Below, piece by piece: positions 17,842 to 28,674 of a DNA stretch of 64,000 bases. A model generated the notes under the pieces. The model saw nothing but the letters and a program-made list of their open reading frames with translations. It did not search any database and was not told the DNA's origin. The stretch is from Leptospiraceae bacterium (lineage in GTDB: Bacteria; Spirochaetota; Leptospiria; Leptospirales; Leptospiraceae): positions 1 through 64,000 of the forward strand of contig JAKRSH010000017.1 in assembly GCA_022402465.1 (NCBI GenBank). The letters run 5' to 3'. Made by a program: the position numbers and the translations under genes. Within the stretch, counting starts at the first letter, position 1; the number at the start of each line of letters is the position of its first letter.

Positions 17842-19912
17842 ATTTTCTTTCTATGGCTACAAAGGTTATATCATCTTGCGCCTTATTGCCAACTAAAAAA
17901 CGGCTCAATTGATTTTCTGTTTCTGCCATTATTGAACTTAAGCTTAAATTGCTTTGATTTAGAACAATATTTTGGATTCTCTCTTCTCCAAAGATTTCTC
18001 TTTCCTCATTGAATTGTTCAAACAAGCCGTCTGTAAATAGAAACATTCTGGATCCTGGTGGAAACGGTAGCTCTCTTTCTTTAACCTGGATATCTTTTCC
18101 AAAGCCAGTAATTCGGGCGGTCTGGGTGATTTCTTCTAATTTTCCATCTATACATAGTATTTGATTTGGGTGACCTGCTGAAGCATAAATCAATTTCTGC
18201 TCTGAGAATATAATATCAATAACAACAGCAGAATAGTATGTATTAAGGGAATGAAATTTTGTATGGAATTGGTCGCTAAAATTTTTTAAACAATCAGCAG
18301 GAGAATGAAGAAATTTAAAATTTTCATATTCTGATCGAATAACAAGAGTAAGTAAGGCTGCTTGAATCCCATGTCCCAAGGCATCTGCAAGAAAAATTCG
18401 TATTCTATCTTTATTAATTTCTGAAATATCGAAAATATCACCTCCAACCTCATCTTGAGGTTTATAAAGATATTGAACCTCCAAATCGGATCGGCTTATC
18501 ATTTCTCCTGGGATAATTTTTCCTTGGATTTTCTTGGCAATTGCTAAATCTTTATGGATGAGTTTAAGTGAGGCATTTAATTCGGAAGTTCTATGCTTTA
18601 CTTTTTCCTCTAATTTATCCTTGAGTTCCATCAGCTCTTCATTCGTTATGTGAAGAGATTCACTCAATGCTTTTGATTTTGCAAAATGATAGGCAAGTCT
18701 GGATGAGAGAACTAAGGCTTGTGAAAATACAAAGGCTAAGAAGCCAAAGGGTAAAATAGTGAACCCTCTTAAGTTAAGAAAATCTCTTCCTACATCCCAA
18801 GCAACACAAAATAAAAAAAGTATGATCCCTAGGAGCAATAAACCAGTATCAGGTCTTTTTCTAATATAAGCTTTTAGAATAATATATAAACTAATCAATA
18901 AAACTGATATCAATACCAAAAGGAAAGGTGGAGCAAATTTTGTAAAAATGGCTATAGGAAAAAAAGTTAAAACAGCAAAAAATAAATGAATGAGCACTAA
19001 GATGAATGTTAATTTATAATTCGATTCCTTAGGAAATAATTCCTGGATCAGAATTAAAAATGATATTGGAAGAAGGAAGAAACTTAAGAATTCTAATCTA
19101 AAAAAATACTCCCACTCTACTCCAGGAAATAAATCCATTAGAAATCTTTCCCCAGTTAATGATGTTCTTATTGCAATCAAGAATGAAAAGAGAGCAAAAT
19201 ACAAAATACTTTTCTCAGATCTGTGGAAAAAATAAATTCCTAAATGGTAGAATCCCATAATAAATAAGATACCAAAGAAAAAAAGATCCATACCTAAACT
19301 AGTTTGGTATTTCATGAAAATTGTTGAATAGATTCCTAGTTTGGGAATTTGCCAGAAGCCCGGTGATTCATTTTGGTAATTCGATATCTCGAAAACTAGA
19401 GTTAGATCTTTTTGGAGTGGCGATAATTTTATTTCTACAAGTTGAGGTTTAATATATCCTTTGGAATTAGTTGATGAAATTGAGGCAATACCAGATTTGT
19501 GTAAAAGTTTTTCATTAGCATAGAATCTGTAACTAGAGGCAATACTTGGGATTTGTATCCAGATACTTTCTAAAGTGAGTGATGCTGGTAACAGAACTTT
19601 TAATTTATAACTTGCAAAACCCTCTCTTGGTATTGAGACATCTTGGATAATTTTTCCTTCCCAACTTTCTTGTGTTTTGATAAACACTTTTTCTGATTCT
19701 TTTTTCTTTTCTTGCTTATTAGAAACAATGAATTCTTCCCAATGAAATTCCCATTCCCCAGTTAAATCAACTGAAGTAATCGAGAACTCGTCAAATTTTC
19801 TTAGATCTAGTAATCCATTAATAGCAGAAAATTTATTTGAATCGCTTGCTGAGCAAGAGAGAAAAAATACAAGAAATAGATGTTTTATGATATATAAAAT
19901 TGATACTTTCAT
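17840..19912 (-). CDS. 7TMR-DISM receptor with SpoIIE-type PP2C phosphatase
   Basis: The N-terminus has a signal-like segment ending in FFLSC, a likely spirochaetal lipobox. It is followed by a 7TMR-DISMED2-type periplasmic domain (about 35-190), seven membrane segments (about 205-400), a coiled coil, and a SpoIIE/RsbU phosphatase domain (from about 460) with GGDIFDI, ADALGHG, SAGHPNQ and LFTDGLFEQ. The acid residues for metal binding are present. Such phosphatases dephosphorylate STAS proteins in partner-switching. The ATG at 19912 overlaps the upstream stop as ATGA, so I prefer it to the ATG at 19930. Confidence 0.9.
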   Translation of the reverse strand: MKVSILYIIKHLFLVFFLSCSASDSNKFSAINGLLDLRKFDEFSITSVDLTGEWEFHWEEFIVSNKQEKKKESEKVFIKTQESWEGKIIQDVSIPREGFASYKLKVLLPASLTLESIWIQIPSIASSYRFYANEKLLHKSGIASISSTNSKGYIKPQLVEIKLSPLQKDLTLVFEISNYQNESPGFWQIPKLGIYSTIFMKYQTSLGMDLFFFGILFIMGFYHLGIYFFHRSEKSILYFALFSFLIAIRTSLTGERFLMDLFPGVEWEYFFRLEFLSFFLLPISFLILIQELFPKESNYKLTFILVLIHLFFAVLTFFPIAIFTKFAPPFLLVLISVLLISLYIILKAYIRKRPDTGLLLLGIILFLFCVAWDVGRDFLNLRGFTILPFGFLAFVFSQALVLSSRLAYHFAKSKALSESLHITNEELMELKDKLEEKVKHRTSELNASLKLIHKDLAIAKKIQGKIIPGEMISRSDLEVQYLYKPQDEVGGDIFDISEINKDRIRIFLADALGHGIQAALLTLVIRSEYENFKFLHSPADCLKNFSDQFHTKFHSLNTYYSAVVIDIIFSEQKLIYASAGHPNQILCIDGKLEEITQTARITGFGKDIQVKERELPFPPGSRMFLFTDGLFEQFNEEREIFGEERIQNIVLNQSNLSLSSIMAETENQLSRFLVGNKAQDDITFVAIERK

Positions 19913-20823
19913 ATTGAATCGTAGGTCCATAATTGCTTATCTAACAAGTATTCTAAATATGCATTATCTAACAAGTTAACTTGCTTTTGGATAAGAATAT
20001 TTTTAGCCCATGTTAGTAAAAAGTGAATTATTTCTGTAGATTTATTTCTTTTCTCTAAGCCAGTTTTTAGAATATTTAATTTTTTTGATAATACTTCTTG
20101 GGCCAAATACTTTTGATAATGATTGAAATAATTCCAATTTTTAATAATGGAGTAGATCCTAAATCTATCCATAACAGGATATATAGATGAGAGTTGATCT
20201 TTAGCTCCACCATAGCGAATCAAAAGATTTTCTGGCAATAATCCAATTTCCTCTTTGCAAGTAATTCTAAGCCAAAGATCATAATCTTCACAGGATGCAA
20301 GTTTTGTGTCGAAACCATGATTTTCGAGCCAAAGATCCCTACGTATTGCTACCGAAGATGTTGTAATCATGCATTGCAATAAGGATTCTTGGAATATATT
20401 ACCTGAAATTTTCTTATGCTTTTTATGAGCATTGACTCGTATGCCATTGCGAAACCATATTTCTTCAGTTTGGAAAATTCTAATATTTGGATTTAGTAAA
20501 ATATATTGAAATTGTTTTTCCAATTTCTTGGCTAACCACTCATCATCACTATCAAGAAAACAAATCCAATTCGCATTCGATTGAGAAACTCCTAAGTTAC
20601 GGGCTTGGGAGACTCCTTGATGAGTTTGAATCAGGTATTTAATTTCGAGCTTATTTTTCTCTATCCATTGATTTACTATTGCTACTGTATTGTCTGTTGA
20701 ACCATCATCTACAAGGATTACTTCTATTTCCTTATTCAGATTTTGAATTTTAATAGAATCTAGAGCTCTGATTATTGTATGCGCTCTATTGAAAGTGGGA
20801 ATGATGATCGAAAATGTTTTCAT
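19909..20823 (-). CDS. GT2-family glycosyltransferase
   Basis: A cytoplasmic GT-A glycosyltransferase of 304 residues. The N-terminal nucleotide-sugar-binding pattern is IIIPTFNRAHTI, VDDGSTDNT (about 38-46) and the DxD-type FLDSDDEW (D91, D93). RYGGAKDQLS near the end of the domain fits a GT2 acceptor loop. It probably adds a sugar in polysaccharide or lipopolysaccharide synthesis; donor and acceptor are unknown. It lies between the PLP-fold gene and the receptor phosphatase, overlapping the latter by 4 bp. Confidence 0.88.
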   Translation of the reverse strand: MKTFSIIIPTFNRAHTIIRALDSIKIQNLNKEIEVILVDDGSTDNTVAIVNQWIEKNKLEIKYLIQTHQGVSQARNLGVSQSNANWICFLDSDDEWLAKKLEKQFQYILLNPNIRIFQTEEIWFRNGIRVNAHKKHKKISGNIFQESLLQCMITTSSVAIRRDLWLENHGFDTKLASCEDYDLWLRITCKEEIGLLPENLLIRYGGAKDQLSSIYPVMDRFRIYSIIKNWNYFNHYQKYLAQEVLSKKLNILKTGLEKRNKSTEIIHFLLTWAKNILIQKQVNLLDNAYLEYLLDKQLWTYDSI

Positions 20824-20842
20824 AAATGGAATTTATCGACTT

Positions 20843-21934
20843 TTAAATATTACTTTGAAAATTATTACCAATCTCTTCATTGTCTAAGGCAAAGAGTTTG
20901 GACCAAGATAATAATCCACCTTGGTGGATATAAAGAATTTTTTTTTGAGAAGATAGATGTAATTTTTCCCTAAATTTCAAATCATCTTTACGAATTTTTT
21001 TATGAATTTTATATTTTAGTAAACTCTTATCATTTAAATAATACAATAAAGTGAATAGAGTTTTAGCAGAATAGACAGGATCCAATCTTAGCCTATGATA
21101 TGAATCTCTGTAAACATCTTGAATAAAATCTAAAAGTATTTCGTTAGTCTCTGCAAATTTAGGAAGAATCACTGGATTTACTAAGTGATCTTCTGATATT
21201 TTAGCAGTATTTTTTAATTTATCATCCCATTCTAATTCATTCATTCTCGTAGGTAAATTTCTTAGCCAAGAAGTTTTTGATTCACCAAGGCAGACTCCTA
21301 GTATTTTTGTATTGAGGTTGTGAAAGTATTTACAAGCAGAAAAGTAACTTAAACCAGATCCAATATCTAGTATGATAGTATCAAAAAAAGTAGATTCAGA
21401 TTCAAAGTTTAAGGATGCAGTGTCTTTTTCATCTATCAAATTTTCATTTTGATAGACCATTTTATAAGAGGCTATCTGCTTCCATAAACTTTCATAACCA
21501 AATTCCCCTTCTGTACTGAATCCGTATTTTGGAATAATTTGAATGTTGGGATATTTTTCGATTATTTGATCTTTCCTATGTGATAGATCTTTATTGGAAC
21601 CAAAGTATAATTCTTTAGAATATTTCTTTAAGAGATAAAAGTTTAAGCTTTGGGGAGACTGATCGTATGTTTTCGCAAGAACAAATACAGAGAATCCATT
21701 CAGTGATAAGATTATAGCAAAGCTTGTTAAAAAATTTGAACCCAAGGCTGCTTGGATCAGAATGGGGAACCTAGGATCTAAATTGAGAAATCCTTGTATT
21801 CTTCTCATTTTAGAGCCAAGGCTCAAGAAAGAAAAATCTTCTCTTTGGATGTAAATTTCAAAACCATTGCATTTCCTCCAAAACTCTATCTTTAAATTGG
21901 GAGGCTGTAGAAAAGAATGAAATGGTTTAGTCAC
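20843..21934 (-). CDS. PLP-dependent ACC deaminase/D-cysteine desulfhydrase-like protein
   Basis: A fold-type II PLP protein of 363 residues. LGSKMRRI (K42) aligns with the GGNKxRKLE Schiff-base motif, and [13 protein letters not shown] with the Q-SNHxRQ substrate block. [12 protein letters not shown] resembles the phosphate-binding GSGGT loop, and IHQGGLLSW the terminal HTGG. The lysine is kept, but several flanking residues are changed, so activity and substrate are uncertain. A stretch of about 80 residues in the middle is poorly conserved. It overlaps lepA by 8 bp, so it is probably cotranscribed. Confidence 0.75.
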   Translation of the reverse strand: MTKPFHSFLQPPNLKIEFWRKCNGFEIYIQREDFSFLSLGSKMRRIQGFLNLDPRFPILIQAALGSNFLTSFAIILSLNGFSVFVLAKTYDQSPQSLNFYLLKKYSKELYFGSNKDLSHRKDQIIEKYPNIQIIPKYGFSTEGEFGYESLWKQIASYKMVYQNENLIDEKDTASLNFESESTFFDTIILDIGSGLSYFSACKYFHNLNTKILGVCLGESKTSWLRNLPTRMNELEWDDKLKNTAKISEDHLVNPVILPKFAETNEILLDFIQDVYRDSYHRLRLDPVYSAKTLFTLLYYLNDKSLLKYKIHKKIRKDDLKFREKLHLSSQKKILYIHQGGLLSWSKLFALDNEEIGNNFQSNI

Positions 21935-23732
21935 CTGTCTTTAGAACTGCAAGAAAGGCTTCTTGGGGAATTTCCACAGAGCCAATCTGTTTCATTCTCT
22001 TTTTTCCTTCCTTTTGTTTTTCTAAGAGTTTTTTCTTACGACTGATATCTCCACCATAGCACTTTGCTGTAACATTTTTACGAAGAGCCGAGATACTTTC
22101 ACGAGCGATCACTTTTGCACCAATTGCAGCTTGGATTGCTATCATAAACTGTTGTTTAGGAATGATTTCTTTTAACTTTTCAATAATGGATCTTCCTCTA
22201 TCATCAGCCTTTGATTTGTGTACTATGGTAGAAAGAGCATCCACATTTTCTCCATTTACAAGAATTTCCATCTTCACTAGTTTAGATTCTCTATATCCGA
22301 CTTCTTCATAATCAAGAGATGCATAACCTTTGGTATAAGATTTTAATTTATCATAAAATTCAAATATTAGTTCTGATAGAGGGAGCTCATATGTAAGTTG
22401 AACCTTATCTGTAGACAAATAGATTGTATCCATATGCAATCCTCTCTTATCCATCACAAGCGCCATAATATTTCCTACATATTCATCAGGTGAAATGATT
22501 GTCGCTTTAACATAGGGCTCTTCACTTTTAATGATAAATTGTTGTTCAGGAAATTTGGAAGGATTATCAATTTCATGAGTAACTCCCTTAGGATCAGTTA
22601 GACGATACTTTACAGATGGTGCCGTGGTAATTAAATCTAAATTAAATTCTCTTTCTAATCGTTCTTGAACTATTTCCATGTGGAGAAGCCCAAGGTAACC
22701 AACTCGAAATCCAAATCCAAGAGCATTTGAATTTTCCCTTTCAAAAATAATTGCAGAATCGTTTAGTTTTAATTTTTCTATTGCATCAACAAGCGTATCA
22801 AAATCTTCTCCATTGATTGGAAACAAACCTGCAAAAACCATGGGTTTTGCATCCTTAAAACCTTGAACAGCTTGGTCTGCCTGGTTATTTTTTAAGGTTA
22901 CTGTATCACCTGTCTTGGCATCTGAGACCTTCTTTATTCCGGCAACAACATAGCCTACGTCTCCAGCTTCTAAATGGTCAGTTTCTAATAATTTCAATCG
23001 ATTGATTCCCACTTCTGTCACATGAAAATCTTTACCGGCATTCATGAATAAAATAGTATCACCCTTCTTTACTTGACCATCAAAGAGTCTTAGTTTGGCA
23101 ACAACTCCCATATAATTATCAAAAAAGGAATCATAAACGAGGGCCTTCAAAGGTTTCGTCTTTGAACCCTTAGGTGGAGGTATGAGTTTTGTGATGGCCT
23201 CTAGTACTTCTTGTACATTTAGTCCTGTTTTCGCAGATATGGCTATTGCTTCCTCTGCATCAAGACCAAGTGCTTCTTCAATTAAAATTTTAGTCTTTTC
23301 AATATCTGCAGATGGTAGGTCAATTTTATTCATTATAGGAATAATTCTTAAATTAAGTTCCATCGCCAAATAGAGATTAGCAAGTGTCTGTGCTTCCACC
23401 CCTTGACTAGCATCAACAATCAAGAGAACACCTTCACAAGCTAGTAAGGATCTTGATACTTCATAATTGAAATCAACGTGACCAGGTGTATCAATAAGAT
23501 TTAAGTGATAGGTTTTGCCATTTTTCGCTAAATAATCAAAGGATGCATTGTTCGCCTTAATTGTAATTCCACGTTCTCTTTCTATATCCATGGAATCTAA
23601 AATTTGATCTTTCTTTGTTCTATTGTTTGTAACTAAGCCGATCTCTAAAAGTCGATCTGCCAAGGTTGATTTCCCATGGTCAACGTGAGCAATGATGGAA
23701 AAATTCCTTATATATTCTTGTCTATCTTCCAA
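21927..23732 (-). CDS. lepA: Elongation factor 4 (back-translocating GTPase)
   Basis: A ribosome-associated GTPase. From the chosen TTG at 23732 it has 601 residues, the normal LepA length, starting at the typical [12 protein letters not shown]1 is [10 protein letters not shown]3 DTPGHVDF and G4 NKIDLP, and the LepA-specific C-terminal domain ends in [22 protein letters not shown]. The TTG is preceded by AGAGGG (23739-23744) at 6 nt. An upstream in-frame ATG at 23798 would add 22 Cys- and Phe-rich residues with no homology, so I reject it. It is divergent from eno. Confidence 0.96.
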   Translation of the reverse strand: MEDRQEYIRNFSIIAHVDHGKSTLADRLLEIGLVTNNRTKKDQILDSMDIERERGITIKANNASFDYLAKNGKTYHLNLIDTPGHVDFNYEVSRSLLACEGVLLIVDASQGVEAQTLANLYLAMELNLRIIPIMNKIDLPSADIEKTKILIEEALGLDAEEAIAISAKTGLNVQEVLEAITKLIPPPKGSKTKPLKALVYDSFFDNYMGVVAKLRLFDGQVKKGDTILFMNAGKDFHVTEVGINRLKLLETDHLEAGDVGYVVAGIKKVSDAKTGDTVTLKNNQADQAVQGFKDAKPMVFAGLFPINGEDFDTLVDAIEKLKLNDSAIIFERENSNALGFGFRVGYLGLLHMEIVQERLEREFNLDLITTAPSVKYRLTDPKGVTHEIDNPSKFPEQQFIIKSEEPYVKATIISPDEYVGNIMALVMDKRGLHMDTIYLSTDKVQLTYELPLSELIFEFYDKLKSYTKGYASLDYEEVGYRESKLVKMEILVNGENVDALSTIVHKSKADDRGRSIIEKLKEIIPKQQFMIAIQAAIGAKVIARESISALRKNVTAKCYGGDISRKKKLLEKQKEGKKRMKQIGSVEIPQEAFLAVLKTGD

Positions 23733-23854
23733 TTTAAGCCCTCTAAATACAGATTTGTATAAAACATTGGAAAAGAAACTGCAAAAACAAAAATCCACCT
23801 AAAAAAAACGTAGATAGAAATCTTTCTAAGCACACACTGTCCTTTGACAAATAG

Positions 23855-25159
<1,305 letters not shown>

Positions 25160-25184
25160 AAGTAAATTCTCCGAAGTTAAAAGA

Positions 25185-25643
25185 GTGAGTGATAAGTTTC
25201 AATGGATGGCTACTTTTGCAATAATTCTTATCTCCTATTTGAGTTACCAAATTCTTTTAGGAGAGAAAGGATATTTTGAACGGAGGCAGCTTGGTTTAGA
25301 GCTCGAAAAGATTCAATTTGAAGTAGATAGATTAGAAGAGGAAAAGAATAATCTTCTTGAAAGACAAAAGATGAGTTCTGTAGACTCAATTCTACTAGAA
25401 AAGGAAGCAAGGCGCTATTATTTTCTACGCAAGGATTCCCAGATTTTGAAATTTAAAGAAGAAGATGGGTCTAATCTTCCAGTAGAAAAAGAAACACAAG
25501 AGTTATGGAATCAAATAAAGGAATCTCGATTTCAAAATGGGAAGATACCTCCCTTAGATGTTCTTCGAGTTTTCCATATTAGTTTTTCCTTATTTTTGTG
25601 TATTGGGGTTTTCTGGAAACTAAGACCCAAAAGAATGGAATAA
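25185..25643 (+). CDS. FtsB/DivIC-family septum formation protein
   Basis: A small bitopic membrane protein of 152 residues: one transmembrane segment (about 9-26), then a coiled coil with heptads (ELEKIQFEVDRLEEEKNNLLERQ) and the family's EKEARRYYFLRKDSQIL region. A second hydrophobic segment near the C-terminus (LRVFHISFSLFLCIGVFW) is unusual for FtsB. FtsB links the early and late divisome at midcell. The GTG start lies 26 bp after the eno stop; eno-ftsB linkage is common in bacteria. Confidence 0.82.
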   Translation: MSDKFQWMATFAIILISYLSYQILLGEKGYFERRQLGLELEKIQFEVDRLEEEKNNLLERQKMSSVDSILLEKEARRYYFLRKDSQILKFKEEDGSNLPVEKETQELWNQIKESRFQNGKIPPLDVLRVFHISFSLFLCIGVFWKLRPKRME

Positions 25644-25661
25644 TAAGGATAGGAAAATTTT

Positions 25662-26258
25662 ATGCCAGAGACAGAAGAAATAACTGAGGCCATAGGCCAT
25701 ATGATGTCTGATAAGAAAATTCAAAAGAAATTTCTCGAGAAAAGAAAGATCTTTCTCTGGGGAGCGGTTATGGATGAATCAGCCAAGGACATTGTAAATA
25801 AATTATTGTATCTTGAGATGGAAAATCCTGGTGAACCAATTACATTTTTCATAAACTCTCCTGGTGGTGTTATAACTTCTGGGATGTGCATCTACGATAC
25901 TATGAAAATGATTAAATCACCTGTTATTACAGTTTGCATGGGTATGGCTGCTTCTATGGGTTCTCTTCTACTAGCAGCTGGTGAAAAAGGCAAGCGATCA
26001 ATTTGGCCTAGTGCTAAGGTAATGATTCACCAGCCCTCTATAGGTGGACAAATTGTAGCACCTGCAACAGATATTCAAATTCATGCTGAAGAAATTCTAA
26101 AAACCAAAGAAAAGTTAAATCATATCCTTGCTGAAGCTTGTGGAAAGACTTACGAGCAAATGGTAGAAGATACTGATCGTGACTACTACATGGATGCCCA
26201 AGAGGCTATAGCCTATGGCATTGTAGATGTTCTAGCAGATAAGATTGATCTATCTTAA
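25662..26258 (+). CDS. clpP: ATP-dependent Clp protease proteolytic subunit
   Basis: The serine peptidase ring subunit that works with ClpA/ClpX-type unfoldases. The 198 residues contain INSPGG, the nucleophile Ser in [11 protein letters not shown], the His in MIHQPSIGG and the Asp in [11 protein letters not shown], so the triad is complete. The segment RKIFLWGAV differs from the usual RIIFLG, suggesting a paralogue of the main ClpP. A RBS (AAGGATAGGA) precedes the ATG. No Clp ATPase gene is nearby. Confidence 0.94.
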   Translation: MPETEEITEAIGHMMSDKKIQKKFLEKRKIFLWGAVMDESAKDIVNKLLYLEMENPGEPITFFINSPGGVITSGMCIYDTMKMIKSPVITVCMGMAASMGSLLLAAGEKGKRSIWPSAKVMIHQPSIGGQIVAPATDIQIHAEEILKTKEKLNHILAEACGKTYEQMVEDTDRDYYMDAQEAIAYGIVDVLADKIDLS

Positions 26259-26273
26259 TATCTTTCTATAGAA

Positions 26274-27281
26274 ATGGAAGTATTTCGACCTAAAAGATTT
26301 TTAGGTGGCAAACATGTTCAGACTATTTACAATGCACTGTTTCCACCTAGCAATACTTTACGAAGTCACTTTCCTTATGAAGAAATCTATCTCCCTACAA
26401 ATGACCACAGTGGGGATTTTCTAGTTTTAGAGCACAATCCTCCTTTAGAGCATACTTCAGTCCATAGCTTAAGACCTTATAACGGCTATTATATTCTTCT
26501 TATCCATGGGATGGAGGGAAGTTCAGATAGTCATTATATGATATCCACTTCTAAAAATGCTTTAGAAAGAGGATACGGTGTTGTTCGTATGAATATGAGA
26601 AATTGTGGAAGAGGTTGGGGTTTTGCCTCTAAGCCGTACAACGCTGGCATGTCCAAAGATGTTGAAGCAGTCTTGCAATTTATGGAGAAGAAATTCTCAA
26701 AGAAATTAATTGTATCTGGTTTTTCACTCTCTGCTAATTTAATCTTAAAATACTTTGGGGAGAATAGAAGACATATCGCCAAATATTTTTCTGCGGTATC
26801 CCCTCCTCTTGATTTGAAAAAATCCTGCGAGTTTATAGACTCACCTAAGGCACGCTTTTATAGAAAACATTTTCTCGATACCTTACATAAGAAAGTAAGA
26901 TCAGGGATTTACTCTATGCCTCCCGAAATGGAATTACGTGCAGCTAAGGCTAAAACATTCTTTGACTTTGATGATTTTGTAACTGCACCACTGAGTGGGT
27001 ATAAGGATGTATTGGATTATTATAATAAATGTTCTTCTATTCATTTCATTTCCAAAATTCGAAATGAAGGAATAGTCATCCATGCGGAAGATGATCCAGT
27101 AGTTCCAGTTAAGATTTGGCATAAGGTTCAATGGCATAAATTTCCCAATATCAAATCAGTATTAACCAAAAAAGGTGGGCATGTAGGATTTTTAACAGAT
27201 TCTAGCCCCCAAATTCCTGAAGGAAGATGGTTAAGTAGAATTTTATTAGATTATTTCGATTCCAAAATCAAGGAGATTTAA
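26274..27281 (+). CDS. YheT-like alpha/beta hydrolase
   Basis: An alpha/beta hydrolase of 335 residues in the YheT/EMB8 (UPF0017) group. PKRFLGGKHVQTIY at the start and LLIHGMEGSSDSHYM (oxyanion region) are typical. The nucleophile elbow is GFSLSAN, the acid HAEDDPVVP and the His in GGHVGFL. Family members act on ester substrates in the cytoplasm; the true substrate is unknown. It is 15 bp after clpP and 1 bp before tldD. Confidence 0.88.
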   Translation: MEVFRPKRFLGGKHVQTIYNALFPPSNTLRSHFPYEEIYLPTNDHSGDFLVLEHNPPLEHTSVHSLRPYNGYYILLIHGMEGSSDSHYMISTSKNALERGYGVVRMNMRNCGRGWGFASKPYNAGMSKDVEAVLQFMEKKFSKKLIVSGFSLSANLILKYFGENRRHIAKYFSAVSPPLDLKKSCEFIDSPKARFYRKHFLDTLHKKVRSGIYSMPPEMELRAAKAKTFFDFDDFVTAPLSGYKDVLDYYNKCSSIHFISKIRNEGIVIHAEDDPVVPVKIWHKVQWHKFPNIKSVLTKKGGHVGFLTDSSPQIPEGRWLSRILLDYFDSKIKEI

Positions 27282-27282
27282 A

Positions 27283-28674
27283 ATGAGAGATTTACTCAAA
27301 GAATGCATCAAGGACGAAGATGGTTTTGTTGAACTTCGTTACCACAAGAAAGAATCTAGAAGTTTTTATGCTGAAAAAGAACGCGTCGAAAATTCATCAA
27401 TTAAAAAAAGATCAGGCGTAGGTGTTCGAGTACTGGTTGATGGATCCTGGGGTTTTGCTTTTACAAGCGAATTAGATAAGATGAGTATCCAAAATGCCCT
27501 TACCAATGCCAAAAATTCTGCTAAGAGTTCTGCTCCTTTTCGCAAAGATAAAATTTTAAATTTGGCTAAGGGAAAATTAGCAGTAGGTAATTTTCCAGGT
27601 AAAGGAGTGGAGGACATTTCTTCAAGAAGCATAGAAGAAAAAATAGCTCTTGTGTACGAGACCCAAAAAAAAGCAAATCATGCCTCTTCCAAAATCCAAT
27701 CTGTAGGTGTTGGTTATTCCGAAATATTTGAAGATAAAACAATTGTTACTACTGATGGAGTAGATGTAAGTTTTAGTTTGGTTCGGCCCGAATTTCGGGT
27801 GAGTGCTACAGCCTCACAGGATGGAAGCATCCAAATGGGTGGTGAAAGCTCAGGGGTTACAGGTGGTTGGGATTGTCTTTTCCGGGATAGAGCACCTGAA
27901 CAGTTCACTCAGGATGCTATCAAAACCGCTATAGATCTTCTAGATTCAAAATTTCCGGAAGGAGGAATGTCTACAGTGATTCTTTCCCCATCTATTGTTG
28001 GACTTCTTGTGCATGAAGCCATTGGACACACAGTTGAAGCTGATTTTGTACTATCGGGATCGGTCGCAAAAGGAAAGATCAACACAAGAGTTGCATCTGA
28101 TTTAGTTAGTCTTTCGGATAGTGGAATTTCCGAATACTACGAGGGAGCAGGAGGGACTCTTCCTGTGGATGATGAAGGCATTTTTACGGAAAAAACCACT
28201 ATCATCGAAGATGGGATTTTGAAATCCTATTTACACAATCGTGAAACAGCCAGTTTATTTGGCGTACAGCCAACTGGTTCCGCAAGAGCTTGGGAATACT
28301 CCGATCAACCTTTGATACGTATGAGAAATACTTATCTTCACCCAGGAGATTCTTCTTTGGACGAAATGATTCAATCAACCAAAGATGGATATTTCTTAGA
28401 GGGCGCGCAAAATGGGCAGGCTGATTCTACGGGAGAATTTATGTTTGCTGTGCAGAAAGCATATCGTATAGAAAATGGAAAGATCACCAAACTTCTAAAA
28501 GGTGTAACTGTATCTGGTCTTGCTTTTGATGTCTTACAAAATGTAGATATGGTTTCTAAGGAATTCAAATGGGATTTGGGATCAGGGTATTGTGGCAAGG
28601 GACAACCTGCCAAAGTTGATGCTGGTGGACCGTACGTGCGTACTAGAGTTCTGCTTGGGGGATCAAAATCTTGA
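27283..28674 (+). CDS. tldD: TldD-family metalloprotease subunit
   Basis: The catalytic half of the TldD/TldE peptidase. The 463 residues contain the zinc motif HEAIGHTVE (HExxxH type) near 246-252, the EYYEGAGGTLPVDDEG block and the C-terminal KVDAGGPYVRTRVLLGG. In other bacteria TldD/E cleaves unfolded peptides and trims modified peptide precursors. No peptide-biosynthesis genes are seen nearby, so the role here is probably general. The gene overlaps tldE by 4 bp. Confidence 0.94.
   Translation: MRDLLKECIKDEDGFVELRYHKKESRSFYAEKERVENSSIKKRSGVGVRVLVDGSWGFAFTSELDKMSIQNALTNAKNSAKSSAPFRKDKILNLAKGKLAVGNFPGKGVEDISSRSIEEKIALVYETQKKANHASSKIQSVGVGYSEIFEDKTIVTTDGVDVSFSLVRPEFRVSATASQDGSIQMGGESSGVTGGWDCLFRDRAPEQFTQDAIKTAIDLLDSKFPEGGMSTVILSPSIVGLLVHEAIGHTVEADFVLSGSVAKGKINTRVASDLVSLSDSGISEYYEGAGGTLPVDDEGIFTEKTTIIEDGILKSYLHNRETASLFGVQPTGSARAWEYSDQPLIRMRNTYLHPGDSSLDEMIQSTKDGYFLEGAQNGQADSTGEFMFAVQKAYRIENGKITKLLKGVTVSGLAFDVLQNVDMVSKEFKWDLGSGYCGKGQPAKVDAGGPYVRTRVLLGGSKS

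Noticed and set aside
23733-23798. N-terminal extension of LepA from an upstream ATG.
   Set aside because: The added residues have no homology; the TTG with AGAGGG gives the normal LepA start and length.
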